DNA of 64,000 bases from Hemileia vastatrix (GCA_030280995.1 JASXTE010000019.1:9101501-9165500), one strand, 5' to 3'; numbered from the stretch's first letter, positions 19,028 to 32,384 are shown. Program-made: numbers and translations. Notes: generated by a model from the letters alone, not told the origin.

Positions 19028-21105
19028 ACATGTTTGGCCAAACTTGTGCTAAACACTTTTACCTAAAAACAATTTGATGCCATCAGTTATCTTCATTATA
19101 TGGGCTATTTCTTTTGGTTTTCCTTGAAGTTTTTAGTCACTGGTCTTAGTCAAAGTGTCCAGCACAAGTTCGGCCAAACATGTGCTGAACAATGTTATGA
19201 GGAACACCTCACTTCTCTTAAATAAACATGCACCTCACAAACTTCATATATGAAATGTGTCCAGCACAAGTATGGCCAAAATTGTTCTGGAAACTTTGAT
19301 CAAGACCAGTGACTAAAAATTGCAAGGAAAACCAAAAGAAAATGGTCCATATAATGAAGATAATTGATGGTATTGAATTGTTTTTAGGTAAAAGTGTCCA
19401 GCACAAGTTTGGCTGTACTTTTGCTAAACACTTTTATGAGGAAAACCTCACTTCTCTTAACTAAACTTGCACCCTACCATCTTCAAAATGGAAATGTGTC
19501 CAGAACAAGTACATCCAAACTTTTGCTGGACACTTTGGCCAAGACAAGTGACTAAAAATTGCAAGGAAAACCAAAAATAATAACCCATATAATAAAGATA
19601 ATTGATGGCATCAAATTGTATTTAGGTAAAAGTGTCCAGCACAAGTTCTTCTGTACTTTTTCTGGACATTTTATGAGAAACACCTCACTTCTCTTAAAAA
19701 AACATGCACCTTACCAACTTCATATTGGAGATTTTTCCAGAACAAGTACGGCAAAAAATGTGCTGGACACTTTTACCCAAAAATAATTTTGATGCCATCA
19801 GATATCTTCATGTTATAGCTTATTTTTATTTAATTTCCTTGAATTAAAAAGTTAATGTCCATGAACAAAGTTTCCAGCACAAAATCAGCCAAACTTGTGC
19901 TGGACACATTTACCATATGAAGATGGTAGGGTGCATGTTTTTTTAAGAGAAGTGAGGTGTTCCTCATAAAAGTGTCCAGCACAAGTACAGCCAAACTTGT
20001 GCTGGACACTTTTGCCCAAAAAACAATTTGATGGAATCAAATATCTTCATGTTATAGCCTATTTTAATTTAATTTCCCTGAATTAATAAGTTACTGTCCA
20101 TGACCAAAGTGTCCAGCACAAGTTTGGCCGTATTTGTGCTGGACACTTTTATGAGGAAACATCACTTCTCTTAAATAACATGCCCCCTACCATCTTTAAA
20201 TTGGAAATTTGTCCAGCACAAGTATGGCCAAACTTGTGCTGGACATTTTGACCAAGACCAGTGACTAAAAATTTCAAGGAAAACCAAAATAAAGCCCATA
20301 TAATGAAGATAATTGATGGTATCAAATTGTTTTTAGGTAAAAGTGTCCAGCACAAGTTTGACCATACTTGTGCTGGACACTTTTATGTGGAACACTTCAC
20401 TTCTCTTAACTAAACTTGCACCCTACCATCTTCAAATTGGAAATGTGTCCAGCACAAGTACAGCCAAGCTTGTGCTGGACACTTTGGCCAAAACCAGTGA
20501 CTAAAAATTGCAAGGAAAACCAAAAAAAATAGCCCATATAAAGAAGATAATTGATGGCATTAAATTGCTTTTAGGTGAAAGTGTCCAGCACAAGTTTGGA
20601 AGTACTTGTGCTGTACACTTTTATGAGGAACACCTCATTTCTCTTAAATAAACATGCACCCTACCATCTTCATATTGTAAATTTTTCCAGCACAAGTACG
20701 GCCAAACATGTTCTGGAAACTTTGACCAAGACCACTGACTAAAAGTTGTAAGGAAAACCAAAAAAATAGCGCAAATAATGAAGATAATTGTTGGGATCAA
20801 ATTTTTTTTAGGTAAAATTTTCTAGCACAATTTTGGCCGTAATTGTGCTGGACATGTTTATGAGGAACACCTCACTTCTCTTAAATAAACATGCACCCTA
20901 CCAACTTCATATTTGAAATGTGTCCAGCACAAGTTTGGCTGAACTTGCACTGGACTCTTTTACCCAAAAATTTAGATAGCATCAATTATCTTCAGCATGT
21001 GGGCTTCTTTTTTTTTTGGATTTTCTTGAAATAATAAGAGATTGTCCATGGCCAGAGTTTCCAGCACTAGTTTGGCCAAACTTGTACTGGAAACATAGCA
21101 CAATA
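19028..21105. repeat. Array of 18 near-palindromes with invertible spacers
   Basis: The unit is a roughly 40-bp palindrome with arms like AAAAGTGTCCAGCACAAGT around a core such as TTGGCCAA. The copy at 19968-20013 has perfect 19-bp arms. Eighteen copies alternate with two spacer types: type I (about 60 bp, contains a TGAGGAACACCTCA-like sequence) and type II (about 95 bp, AAAATTGCAAGGAAAACC-like). Centre-to-centre distances therefore alternate near 100 and 136 bp. Most spacers are in one orientation, but several are inverted (type II at 19035-19155, 19765-19870, 20010-20105, 20950-21055; type I at 19905-19970). There is no coding potential. The first palindrome is cut by E1. Confidence 0.88.
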
Positions 21106-21983
21106 CTTAAAATCTTCTGAAGTATGTTTATCAATTACATGTTATTAAAGCCTCTTTGATTTAATTAAGGTATGAATAACAAATATTAACTGATGATTTT
21201 TTTGTTTTTAATGATTAATGATTTTCAATTTTTGTTGTGATAAGTGAAATTTAAAAGAAATTATTTTTTCTCAAGATCCATGTGAACTTGAATTTCCATG
21301 GGTTTGATGCTTTAATTTTTTTTATATATTTTGTTTATTAACTATGGTAATGGATTATTGAGTGCCCTTAATGATGTTTCTTTTTTTGTTAGGGATGGTG
21401 TTCACTTTCATAAATTTTTTCACATGTGCATTTTTATACTAATCATTCCTGACATTTGGCAAATAAAAAATTCATCATATGTATTTAAAAACAGGTATTT
21501 TAAATTGAAAATCAGAGTCTAATTCTATTCTTGTTTTAGGTTTTAATTTTATCTTCTTGTAAATATCTGAGAAGATTTACTTCAAGTTCATATATTGTGC
21601 ATAAAAAAAATTTCACATTTATTTAATCAAAATGTTTATCATGTCTTAAAATTTTACAAAAATATATATCTATTTTTCTATTCTCAATATTTTCCTAATT
21701 TTAAATTCTCTTTCTCTCTCTTATCTTATACATCAATTGGTATTTTTTTTAAAATAAAAATTAATATTACTTTATATACATGGTTACCAGTGGGTTATAA
21801 AATCTAAGGTGCTGCTTCCCAATCTAATGCTTTATTAACTTTGGCAAAATTTATATCTTCTTTAACCTTAAGTAACTCCCTCTCATTAAGCAAAAAATTT
21901 TCTGAATATACAAGTGAATAGCAGTTTTTTGGCAGAAATTTGGGCACATTCAAGATACCATCTGTTGAAGCTGTCTTTTTAGT
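21106..21983. other. AT-rich stretch without a gene
   Basis: Long A and T runs and only short, low-complexity open frames. I see no repeat shared with the rest of the window and no motif. Confidence 0.5.
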
Positions 21984-23495
21984 TTAGCAATCATAAAGTT
22001 TTTTCATTGAAGCCATTTCAACTTTTGAATGGGACGTCCTTTTAGTCAAGTTGTCCATTTTAACTAAAATTTCATTGAGTTTTAGATTTCTCCATCCAGG
22101 AACTACTTGTATAGGAAGTTTCTCTTCTGGATGGGGTGGAGCTTCTTCTAAATAAGACAGGAGACTGGTATCATGAAAAAGTGCTACAAAGCCTGGCTGA
22201 TCAATGCACTTTTTTCTTACCATGTCATAGCGGTTTTTTGAAATCTAAAATAAAATCAAATTAGTAAAAGACTTTCTTTAGTTATTATTTTTTGAATAAA
22301 TATCTTTGTTTGATAACACTTTATCTGTTCTCTTGATCTCTTTTCCTTTTTACTTGCCTCAACCACCTCACTGTTCTGACTGGCCACCTTTTAAATCTCC
22401 TTTCCCTTGTTGACCACCCATTTCTCGACAATGATTGGTATAAACCTGAGTTTTGCCAAATTAATATTTTTCAATGTTGAGAGCTACTTAGTACAATGGT
22501 CTAAAACTACACTCCCCATTACTTGATTCCATTGTGACTTGGAGAAATTTTAACAGTCACAATCAAAAGCGAGTCTACTAAATCCTTTCTCTTGAAGGTC
22601 TTGTTCCAAATTTTGTTTTACAGAGATTGCTAAAGCAGCTCCTCCCTTTAGTCCTTGGGGCTCAGGTGTTGAAATTAAAGTTGGAAGATGAAATTTGGAA
22701 CTTAAGAACATGGAAGTAGTTTTTAAAATAAATTGACGATCAGCAGCTGAAGTTTCCTGCAGTGCGTTTGAACCTGTATTAATGCTGTTTCAAATGTCAA
22801 TTTCTTGTAATCATGCCAACTCTTCCAGTATGTAACTTATTTATTTGTTGGGCCAATAGGAAACGCAGATAGATTAATGGGTCCACCAAGACAGAACTTC
22901 AAAAAGTGATAGATATTTTGGTTAATAGAATCTGAGATCCTTGGTACATCACACTTCATAACTATGATTCTAACAATTTTCAAGTTTCGGTCATTTTGAA
23001 GTGACTCAGAATCAAGTATTCTGTGCTGATCAGTAGCTCAAATTGTAACAGAGGGATTAACTGCAAATTTTTGAAAATAAAAATTGCTAGCCTATTTTAA
23101 AACATAAAAGCATGTTGAAAAAGCTTACTCACCATGTCAACTGGTACTGGCTGCTGGGTTAGTAGATGTAGGTTCCCCACTGTTTCCAAGAAACTGATTC
23201 AACAACATACTAGCACAATCATTCCCTAAACTTTATGCTTGCTGCTGAAAAATTACAAGGTGTGGATTGACCATCTGTATTTGTGATACTAGAAGAGCAA
23301 TCAGTTGATCAAATTTGGGGATCTGATGAAGACTGAGGAGAAGGTTAGGGTTTACCTGGATTTTATCTAGGATTTTCAGGGGGAACAGGACCCAAATCAC
23401 CCATTCTAGGTTTTTGAGGAGGAGGATTATTTTTCCCTCTAAAGTTACTTGCTAATGGAGTATCAACCTGCATGGCATCACCAGTATTAGACATT
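21984..23495 (-). pseudogene. Decayed multi-exon gene of unknown function
   Basis: I do not recognise the family. A start at 23495 (MSNTGDAMQVDTPLAS) leads into a Pro/Ser-rich segment, a donor GTGAGT (about 23133) and an acceptor near 23070. The next exon encodes ordered sequence with several stops and at least one frameshift (pieces such as RIIVMKCDVPRISDSINQN and LKGGAALAISVKQNL). After a further intron the last exon (22240-21984) has an uninterrupted frame beginning RYDMVRKKCIDQPGFVALFH. The codon-like conservation over 1.5 kb argues for a former gene. It lies just downstream of transposase P1 on the same strand, so it may be the second gene of that element, but this is not shown. Confidence 0.45.
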
Positions 23496-23999
23496 CTGTG
23501 CTTTATAAAAATAAAACAAAAACTATTAACTTTCAGAATATAGACAAGATAATATTAAAGAGAAATTAGCTATACATTTTAATTGTGAGTCAAATGAATA
23601 AAATATTCAAGCAAAAAAATTAGTGGAAAACTTGGTTTTATTGGCTTGTAAAATATGGTCCTTAGATTTCTCAACCCTGGTTCTGAACTATTTATAATAT
23701 TTTTCAAGCATAGGTAGACTTTGTATATTACATTGAATTCTTTATAGTTGAAATTAAATTTACAATAAAATTTCACTCATTAATAGCAGGGTTTCTAAAC
23801 TATAAAGAATTCCCTTGTTATTTTTTGCTTAAACATTTAGGCAAAATCTCAAAAGGTTTTGTTTATTAATCTTGCATCTAGCTGTTCCAAAAATCTATTA
23901 CAAACATTCCAAATCCTCTAAATTCTTACCAATCCTATAAAATTTCAAATATATTAACAAAAATAAAATTTCCATGTTGTTTAATTTTTTTACTTACTA
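23496..23999. other. Spacer between P1 and the unknown gene
   Basis: AT-rich, no open frame with recognisable content. It includes the region downstream of a GTAAGT donor at about 23999 in P1, so it may hold a lost last exon. Confidence 0.4.
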
Positions 24000-26900
24000 G
24001 TGTCTGAAGTCCAACAACAGTGATAATATGATACTTTATTCCAAACAATCTCCTTTGGTGCTGTAAAGTGGCTGAATTTCCAGTAATTGAATCTTTATTT
24101 ATCAAAATTTGTTTTTCTTTTTCTACTCTTACTAAATGGAAATGCACTTGTGGAAACCCCTCATAGGGATCCTTTTTTGAATCTTTTGGTATAAGCTCTT
24201 TAAATGGACTTACAATTAGATAGACTTTTTCATTATTGTCCTTTGAACTAAAAATCTGATCAATATGCCCAAACTGACTATCTTTTCAAAAGTAGAGTTC
24301 AATGGTAGAGTTACCAGGATTCTAGTCATGAGCTGTATAATGCTTTCCATGGACCAATATTCTTGCTACATTTTCAACTGTCTGGTCTCCTACCTTCTCT
24401 GATAGTAACAAAGTCTGTTTAGATGTCTCTTTTCTCAAGTGTGCCCTTACAAATTTTGTAAATAATGCCTCAGTTGAATTTATATGTCTTTTTCTTGTAT
24501 TGTGTTCAATTTTTTTAATATTAGATTCATACTGAGCATCATCTTCAGCTTCACCTAGTTCCAATACCCTAGACTTCCGATGCTAGTGCTTGAGCATGGT
24601 CTGTGGTATTTCTTCTATGTTAAATAAAAATATATTAGCTCATTTGCATTTTTAAGCAACAAATTACCAAATTAAATACCTGGATGATGACTGTTTGTAA
24701 TTTTTGATAATATACAATTAACTCTTCAGCAGCCCAAGTAGCCATACCTATGGGTGGACCAAAACTTTCAATCATTTCTGGAAAATGTTGAGTGAAATGC
24801 AGATTTGGCTTAAAGCTGATATTTTTCCAACCTTCTTCCAAGAAGTTAAAATACTCCAATAGCAGTTGTTTTAATTTATCAACTTCATCAGTGGATACAT
24901 TTTTTAAAGTCAAAACGTTGGTAATTGAACTTAAAGTGATGAGTGATTTGAGAAGATAATATTCTCTAGGTTTGTGGTCTGACTTCACTGATAACTTGGA
25001 TTGATTTAATTTTTCTACCCAAAGGGGGATAAGTGACAAAGTAAAGTAAACAGTATAAAGTACATGCAACTCTGCAGCTTTGAGGGAACCTGACTTCTTT
25101 AGATCCTACTTGTTTTGGCACTTGTGTAATCCAGGAGAGTTTTTTTATTTTCTCAATCACATTCCACACTGCCTCTAGCTAAGTGGCTGACAATTGTGCA
25201 TTTCTAGTTCATTTGCTTTCTTTCTCTTTTCCCTTCTTTTTATCTTCCTTACTTCTAATAGTCTCAAGGGATGAATTAGATCTTTCACTTTCAGATATGC
25301 TAATACTTGTTTTCCTTAATTTATAGGTCAAATTTCTGCTTCCACATACAGAAGCATGTTTTGAGCTAAACTCTAAGGCTCAAAAGTGATGTTCAGAACT
25401 TGATGACTTTGACCTGCTGTTTGATCCTTCTGATTCAGCTCCTCTACTATCCATTCTAATATATGTTTGTTACAGTCTTGTTGTACTTGTATATTTTAGT
25501 CTTTTATGCCCTTCCTCTGGTTCAATATTATCAGCATCACTATTGATTAAGCTGCTTTTACATTTTTATATTGCTTATTTAGAAATATATCAGAACGTGC
25601 ATCATCATTGTCTCTTCTTACATGCCAATTTATTTCTTTTTCCTCTTTTTTTCTAGGTCAATTGCAGCATTTTGTATTTGATAAAAATTTAGACTGTGAT
25701 CTTTAAGATTTCCAAGCATGTGTGAATGCATCAAGTCAATTGAGAAATATTCTGTGGGAAGCCAATATACAAGGTTATTCAACTCACTCCATTGAACCCC
25801 ATGACTCCTAACAATAGATACCTGCTCCCAATGTGAGCAGAACTTTTCCCACTTCTCTGCCCAGTGCATATGATCCTCATGAATACGTAAGGAAAAATTC
25901 TCAACTTAATGCTCACTGTTTTGTCTTTTTAAATATGAAAGAGAGAGCAGAGCTTAGTGGCTGAGTGAGTTTCAAAACCAGAAATCTTTCATATTTCAGG
26001 AATGACTCCTATTAAAGAGAATAATGCAGCCCTTATTTATTGGCCTTGTGGATAGTGAGGTGTTTTTTCAATAAATATGCCATCCCATAGAGTCTTTAGT
26101 TCATTGATAACAGGCTTCAGAAGATGATTTACTTGTTCACTCATTGGCTCAGTTGGACCAGGAATAATAGCATACAAAAATAGATTTTTGGTTTTGTATC
26201 TATCTTCTGGAGGCAAGTTCACACACACCAACAAGATATTACCCACAGATTTTTGATGACCTCCAATACAACTGCCACCCAGCCTATACCAGTCAACATA
26301 TAAACTAAACATTAAATTACCTCATGTTTTTGTATATCCATCAACACTTCTATTTTGAGTGATATAAATATCTGGAAAATTTTTCCATACAAAACCATCA
26401 TATACATCTTTCATCACATCCCTCTGCATTTTTTCTTGAAAATAATTTTTTTTCTCAATCAGCATCTCAAATTTGATTAGTTGAAGCTTTCCTGAAAGCC
26501 AGTCAACCAAACTGTTTTGATGAAATGTTTTACAAAAATGGTAGATTGCTTCTTCTTGTTTGTACTTAGCCAAATACAAACTTTCATCACAATTGATAGT
26601 TTCTTCTCTCCATTCTAAATCTTTCAAAGAGCGCTTTGAGGATGAATAAAAAGGTTGAGTACAAGATAAGATTGATGGTTGGTGTTTCGGGTTATACTCA
26701 TAAGGAGCAAAGCACTTAGCACAGCATGTCTTTGTGACAAATAATGGATTGAGTTGCAATCAATTAAAAACTTTCTCTATACAAAGTGGAACCAGGCTGA
26801 TTATTCTACTAGTTTCTAGTTCACCTAAATCACTAAGAAGCTTGAGTTTGTTGATTTTTTCACACAAAAATTGAGCACAACATTCTTTGCTTAAACAATG

Positions 26901-28419
26901 AATAAAAGAATGTTTTGCTTCTTGCCCTATTATCTTTTGGTTATTAAGCTCTTCCAAATTCAATTCATTTGAATGTGGTAGAGATACAATTGTATCCAAT
27001 GTAGACCATCCTATAGTACTAGCTATAGGCCTTGACCAAGTGAGTTGGAGTAAAACTGGAGAGAAAAACCCCTGTCCCTTTGAGAAATACCAGGTGAGAT
27101 TTATTTGCTACAGCAAATTAGAGACTGTTACTATACCCCTTTGAACACACTTCTTGAATGCTTAACAAGTCAAGAAAGTAGCCTATATTGACCACAGACC
27201 AAAGAGAACCTGAAATGCAGAAAAATACACACCATAAAACCAAAACACTGTGCACTTGTTGCACAGAAAACAGCAATAATAATTGATGCAGGTTGCAAAG
27301 CTTCACCAGAGAAACCAGTTTCCAAAGTTGAGTTAAATGAAGAACTAAACTTGCAACAAACACAGCCAATTGTAGCCACAAAAAAGTGAAAACTGAGTGA
27401 AAAACAGTGATATATTACCCAGATGGTTGTATATTCTAAGGTTCCCTATTCTCTACTGTATTAACGCATAGACCAGCCATCTAACATCTATGCAGAGCAA
27501 CTAATTTTGGCGCTGTAGACAGCCAAATTGAATAAAAACCCTCTTGAAACACTCCCCAGCCTTCTATAACCAAGGCAGGCGGGCCGCCCAATGTCAGGAG
27601 GCCCACCTACAGGCAGCCGGATCTCCCTGAATCCAGAAAACCACCAAAAACCTCCAATAAAGCCCAAATACTTTGAAAAATCTACCACAACTACTAAAAC
27701 CCTTAAAACACAAAATTAATCTATGAAAACATTTCAACATAAAATATAAATCCAAATTATCTCTACTTAATGGTACTAAGCACTTAACCCTAAGACTTAA
27801 GGTTAGCCCATAAAACACAAAAAACAAATTTAAACAGCTATCTTTAAAAATTAAAAGTGAGTCAATGACCCCTTAAAACTTGGGATATGAAAAATATTGT
27901 CAAGACATCAAATGTAGAGAAAAACCAGGGCTATCCAATGGTAGTACCCACATACCCATAATCCCAATATTCACTAAAAAAACCAAAATACACCTAACTC
28001 TTCAACTAATGTCTATTAAGACATACAAAAACTGTTCCAAACAGACCAACAAAGGCCTCTGTCAATGTTGAAAGACCACAAGAAAACAGGCTGCCCCTAA
28101 GCAAAGAAAAAAAATAGAGATTATTTAAAACATAATTTCTCTTTATTTACCAAATATTTATGTCTTAAAAGGTCTTGGATGTTGGGTCCTAAGTTAGGTG
28201 AAGAGCTGGATGTACCAACCATCTGAGCATTGTGATTTATTTCCTCTTCATTTTTGGAGTATGCCTGAGATGTTTGAAAGCTACACCAACTTCAAAGCTT
28301 CCTAATGAAGTCTGATGCTTTCTTGATGAACATCCAAGCTCTTCAAATTTACAAATGCAAAAAATTTTTTTCATTTTAAGACTTCTGGATATAAGAAATA
28401 TGTTACTGGATGGTAGCAA
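24000..28419 (-). pseudogene. Plavaka/CACTA-type transposase P1, split by a solo LTR
   Basis: Reading leftwards, the N-terminal exon (28419 to about 28130) has clustered Cys and His (FCICKFEELGC). After the LTR at 27000-28080 the frame resumes at 26999. A pre-catalytic region (26759-26322) leads into the catalytic block FSLYVDWYRLGGSCIGGHQ (26312), followed by the Leu/Pro-rich LLVCVNLPPEDRYK and the very typical IIPGPTEPMSEQ. Further pieces at 25869-25630 and 25069-24322 match the C-terminal half (HFTQHFPEMIESFGPP; LGEAEDDAQ). This order is characteristic of Plavaka transposases, relatives of the EnSpm/CACTA group common in basidiomycetes. Many stops and frameshifts make it inactive. I found no terminal inverted repeats. 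Confidence 0.75.
27000..28080 (-). repeat. Solo LTR, family L2, copy A
   Basis: It begins TGTAGAC and ends GACCACA on the plus strand; read on the minus strand it is TGTGGTC ... GTCTACA. It is homologous along its length to 31218-33464 (minus) and 58014-58924 (plus). It splits the N-terminal exon of P1 from the rest. Flanking bases (CCAA / AGAA) do not form a clear duplication. Confidence 0.8.
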
Positions 28420-28654
28420 TTGGGGTTTGGTTCTAATTGGATTATTTAAAATTTAATTTTATCTCTTGAATTTTTCAAAATAATAATATTGATCTGATTG
28501 AAAAGATATTCTGTTTTTTCATTTACCATTTTTTATTAATATTATTGATATTATTTTTCATCATGATAAATTAGATTCCTTATTTATGTTTCAATTTTGA
28601 ATGATTGCATAACCAAAATTTATAAATTTAATTCTTTTTCAAAATTATTAATAA
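28420..28654. other. AT-rich spacer between P1 and P2
   Basis: No open frame, no recognised motif. P1 begins to its left and P2 ends to its right, both on the minus strand. Confidence 0.4.
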
Positions 28655-31244
28655 CTACAATCTAAGCTAGACAAAGCTATTAATGTTGCATTTTCTTTTC
28701 CTATTCCATGAAAATCTAATGAGTTAACTAGTCTTGATATATGTCCATTTATTTGTGATTTTTCTACAACTAATTCTTCTTCCCAGATATTGTAGAAAAG
28801 AACAGCTCCAAGACCTGGAGAACTATTTTTTAAAAATCTCTATCTTCTATCTCTTTGAATATTTCTAGAAGTATATGTATATTATCAGAAATATCATCAC
28901 TGTACCATATTTTCAATATTACACCCATTCTGATACTCCCCAAATAATTAAATTCTATAATTGAATTTTCATGATGGTTACTATAGCAGCTGTAGCAACT
29001 TTCATGTGTTCAAAGCTTTTTATGATATTAACTTCTTCACAAAGCTCCTGTCATTCAAATATATAAGTTACAGAATTTCTTGAAAAATATTATTTTTCCT
29101 ACCGTTTTGTTTTGAGTATAGGATCTCCATTTGGTGAGTGTATTTTCATCTAATTTCTCTTTTTTAAAATTTTTTATTGTAGAAATTTTACTGGTTGAAT
29201 AATCATTTTTGATATCTTTGTGTCTTCCAAAATCATCTCTCTCTATAAAAGACTTGAAGCGGCCAATTTCTCCAAACCTTTTCATCATAGTCTGATCCAT
29301 TTGCCCTTAAATTTCATAAATTATTAGTTAAAAAATAAATAAAATTAATAATTTTTGAGAATATGAAAAGATACCAATTTTTTGGTTAGTAGGTAAGGAG
29401 CATAAAAAACCATTCATTTGTTCTTGGGCCCAAGAAGCAGAAGAAGATGGTGGATCAAAATGTGAAATCACTTCTGGATAGTGCTGGGCTATATGAATAT
29501 TTGGCTTCATATTTATATTTTTATAATTACTTTTTGAATGAATTTCATATTCTTTTAAAAGTTGTGAAAGTTTTTCCAGATCCATTTTATTAATCCAAAA
29601 AGAAGTAAGAATATTGATTATTTTGATAAGACATTCTAGAATTTCTCTAATCTTTTTTTCTCTCCATCCAGCCTATTTCAACTTCCAACATGGTATAAGT
29701 GATTCAACATAAAGAACTATATACAAGATAAGCCACTCAGAGGATTTTAAGCTAACACCTGGCTGTCCAAAACATACTGGAACTCTTGATATCCAAGTTG
29801 AAAGTTCAGTTTTCTGAGCACATTTTTGAACAAGCATTAGTCCACCTAGACTTATTAAAAGATCATACAAATTTTCTGATTCATCATATTTGGTATTTTT
29901 TTCCATATCACTGTCTTTTTGGCAAATTGTATCATCTGAATTAGGTTCAGAATCATCTTCTTAATAATTTATATCTTGAGAAGATGGAGAAGATGATGAT
30001 AGATTTGATTTATTTAAAAAACTTTCCTTTAAATTTTTTATCTGTATAAAAGATTCTGTTGAAGATTCTGGGGATGAGCTGTCCTGATTCTGTTGCTTTT
30101 GTGTGATTTCATTTTAGTCCTCATTTTTTCATTTTCTATTTTTTGAGCAGCAACTCTCTTTAGATTTTTTAATTTTGAATGAAATAATCATCTTTTCCTT
30201 TTTTTTCATATTTGAATTGGATTTTTGGGATATTTTATAAGAAGATGACTCAGAATCACTGGATAAAAAAGAAGATTATTGTAAATTATATAAAGATCCA
30301 GAGGAAGAGGATGGGGTCAAACTTTTTTGAGATGTATTTGAAGAAGATCTGTCTTTTATGAAGATATCTTTATTGTATTCTGAGCCTTCTTTTTTTTTGA
30401 GGAAATAGTTGATAGGAGTTTTCCTACATTTTTAACTTTGAGGTAATTGTAACTAAAATCTTTCCTGATTCCCAACAGTAAAAAATGCATCACTTAAATG
30501 CTTTAAAAATCACCTGGTTTCCAGTATGGAAGCTCCAGAAATTTAGATTATCAAACACCATCTGAATTAAATATTGAATTCTTCTCACCGGCAGTTGATG
30601 CATGATTCCATTTGTGAGCAGTTGAAATATGATTTTCAATTGTTTGGGATTTGATGCAAGTAGTTTACAAGTCTTTCATCAACTGCTTTCGTGATATGAA
30701 ACAAAAAAAACAGGGGAGATTTTAAGCGTGAGATGAGAAATCAGCTTTTTTTCTTATTTCTGGCAAGTCAGCTATAAGAGGAAAAATTTCTACTTTGATC
30801 AGCTGCCCATTAGGATACTGGTGAATCTTTGAGAAAAAGCAGATGTTTTATGATTGATTAAGCTCATCAATAAAATGTGTAATTACTTTATTAAAGTGAT
30901 CAAGGCTTGGCTCATGAGGTCCTGGTGTAATTCCAGCAAGAAATATATGCTCAGGTTTATATTGTATATAAGGTTCAAGGTTGAGGCAGACTAGCATGAT
31001 TGCTCCAAATGACACAATACCATGTCCCTCCTTTTCCCCAAAGGATTAAACCAGTCAATATAGAAGCTAAAAACTAGATTACCACTTATATCTGTAAAGA
31101 AATTCCCATCATTTCCCACCATTTCTTTGCATACTGACCCATCCCAAACATCAGTATATGTTTCACTATTCCTTGCATCATGATGCAGTGGTGCATCAAG
31201 ATCTTCCTCAAAACCAGTGTAGACAATCCTATAGTACTAGCCAT

Positions 31245-31462
31245 CACTACGCAATATAGGGGGTGGACTTGCTAGCAAGTCCCCAACCTGAACTCAGACT
31301 GAACTCTACTTGAAGACCCACCTAAAAATGTTCTGTTGAAGGGTGTTAATCCCTGCTTGTATGGTTACTTTGTCAATAGCTCAATGTGTGTTCAATCTGT
31401 GGTAAATGTGAGTCCAAGGTTGCAGACTTTCTAACAAGTCCCCCCCCCCATATTGTGCAGTG
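31245..31462. mobile_element. CACTA-like MITE, copy 1
   Basis: The ends CACTACGCAATATAGG and (inverted) CACTGCACAATATGGG are terminal inverted repeats, flanked by CAT (31242-31244) and TAT (31463-31465). The uninterrupted LTR copy at 27000-28080 has a single TAT here (GCTATAGG), so this is a 3-bp target duplication with one mutation. CACT ends with 3-bp duplications are typical of the EnSpm/CACTA superfamily. No coding capacity. Confidence 0.85.
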
Positions 31463-32384
31463 TATAGGCCTTGACCAAGGGAGTTGGAGTAAAACCAGAG
31501 AGAAAAAACCCTGTCCCTTTAGAAAAATAAAGTGAGATTTACCTTCTACAGTAAATTGGTTCCTGTTTACTAAAGCCCCTTTTCCAACACACTTGACTGC
31601 CTGATCAGTCAAGAAAGTAGTCTCCAGACAGACTACCAAACCAAAGAACTGAAATTTAGACCAATGTCCACACCAGAGAAAGCAATGATACTTGATGTAG
31701 GTTGCAAATCCACACCAGAGACAGCAATAATACTTAATATAGCTTGCAAGACTATACCAGAGAAAACAGTTGCCAAGTTAAGTTTAATGAAGAACTCACT
31801 TTGCAACAAACACAGCCAATTGTGGCCAGAAAACAGTGAAAACTGAGTGAGGAACAAGGATATCACCTCTGGATGGTTGTATGATAATTAAAGTTGCCCC
31901 AAACTCCCTTTTTTCACTATATACACACAGACTACTAAGAGCCCATGCACACCAACCAATTTGGTGTTCTTGGCCGCCAAATTGCATAAAAACTCCCTAG
32001 AAACGCTACCCAGCCCTCTAGCACTGAGTCAGGCAGTCCGCCTGATGTCAGGAGGCCGGCCTGAAGCCAGAAAACCACCAAAAATACCCAAAATACTTAG
32101 AAAAATCAACTACAACTACTAAAACCATTAAAACACATAATTATGCTATAACAACATTGGGACATGAAATGTATAGAAAATTCAGCTCATTCCAAAAGTA
32201 GTAGGCACCTAACCCTAAGACTTAAGGTTATCCCGTAAAACACAAAAAACAAAATTCAACAGCAATCTTTTAAAATGAAAAATGAGAAATTATCCCCTAA
32301 ATACTTAGACTACGAGAAATGTTGTCAAGACATAAAATATAGAGAAAAACCGGGGCTATCCAATGATAGTATTTAAATCCCCAT

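Noticed and set aside
19028..21105. A CRISPR-like array (palindromic repeats with spacers)
   Set aside because: The spacers are two repeated types rather than unique sequences, the units are long, there are no cas genes, and the surroundings are eukaryotic.
27118..27827. Minus-strand open frames inside the L2 LTR
   Set aside because: They lie in a non-coding LTR, are not kept in copies B and C, and show no domain.
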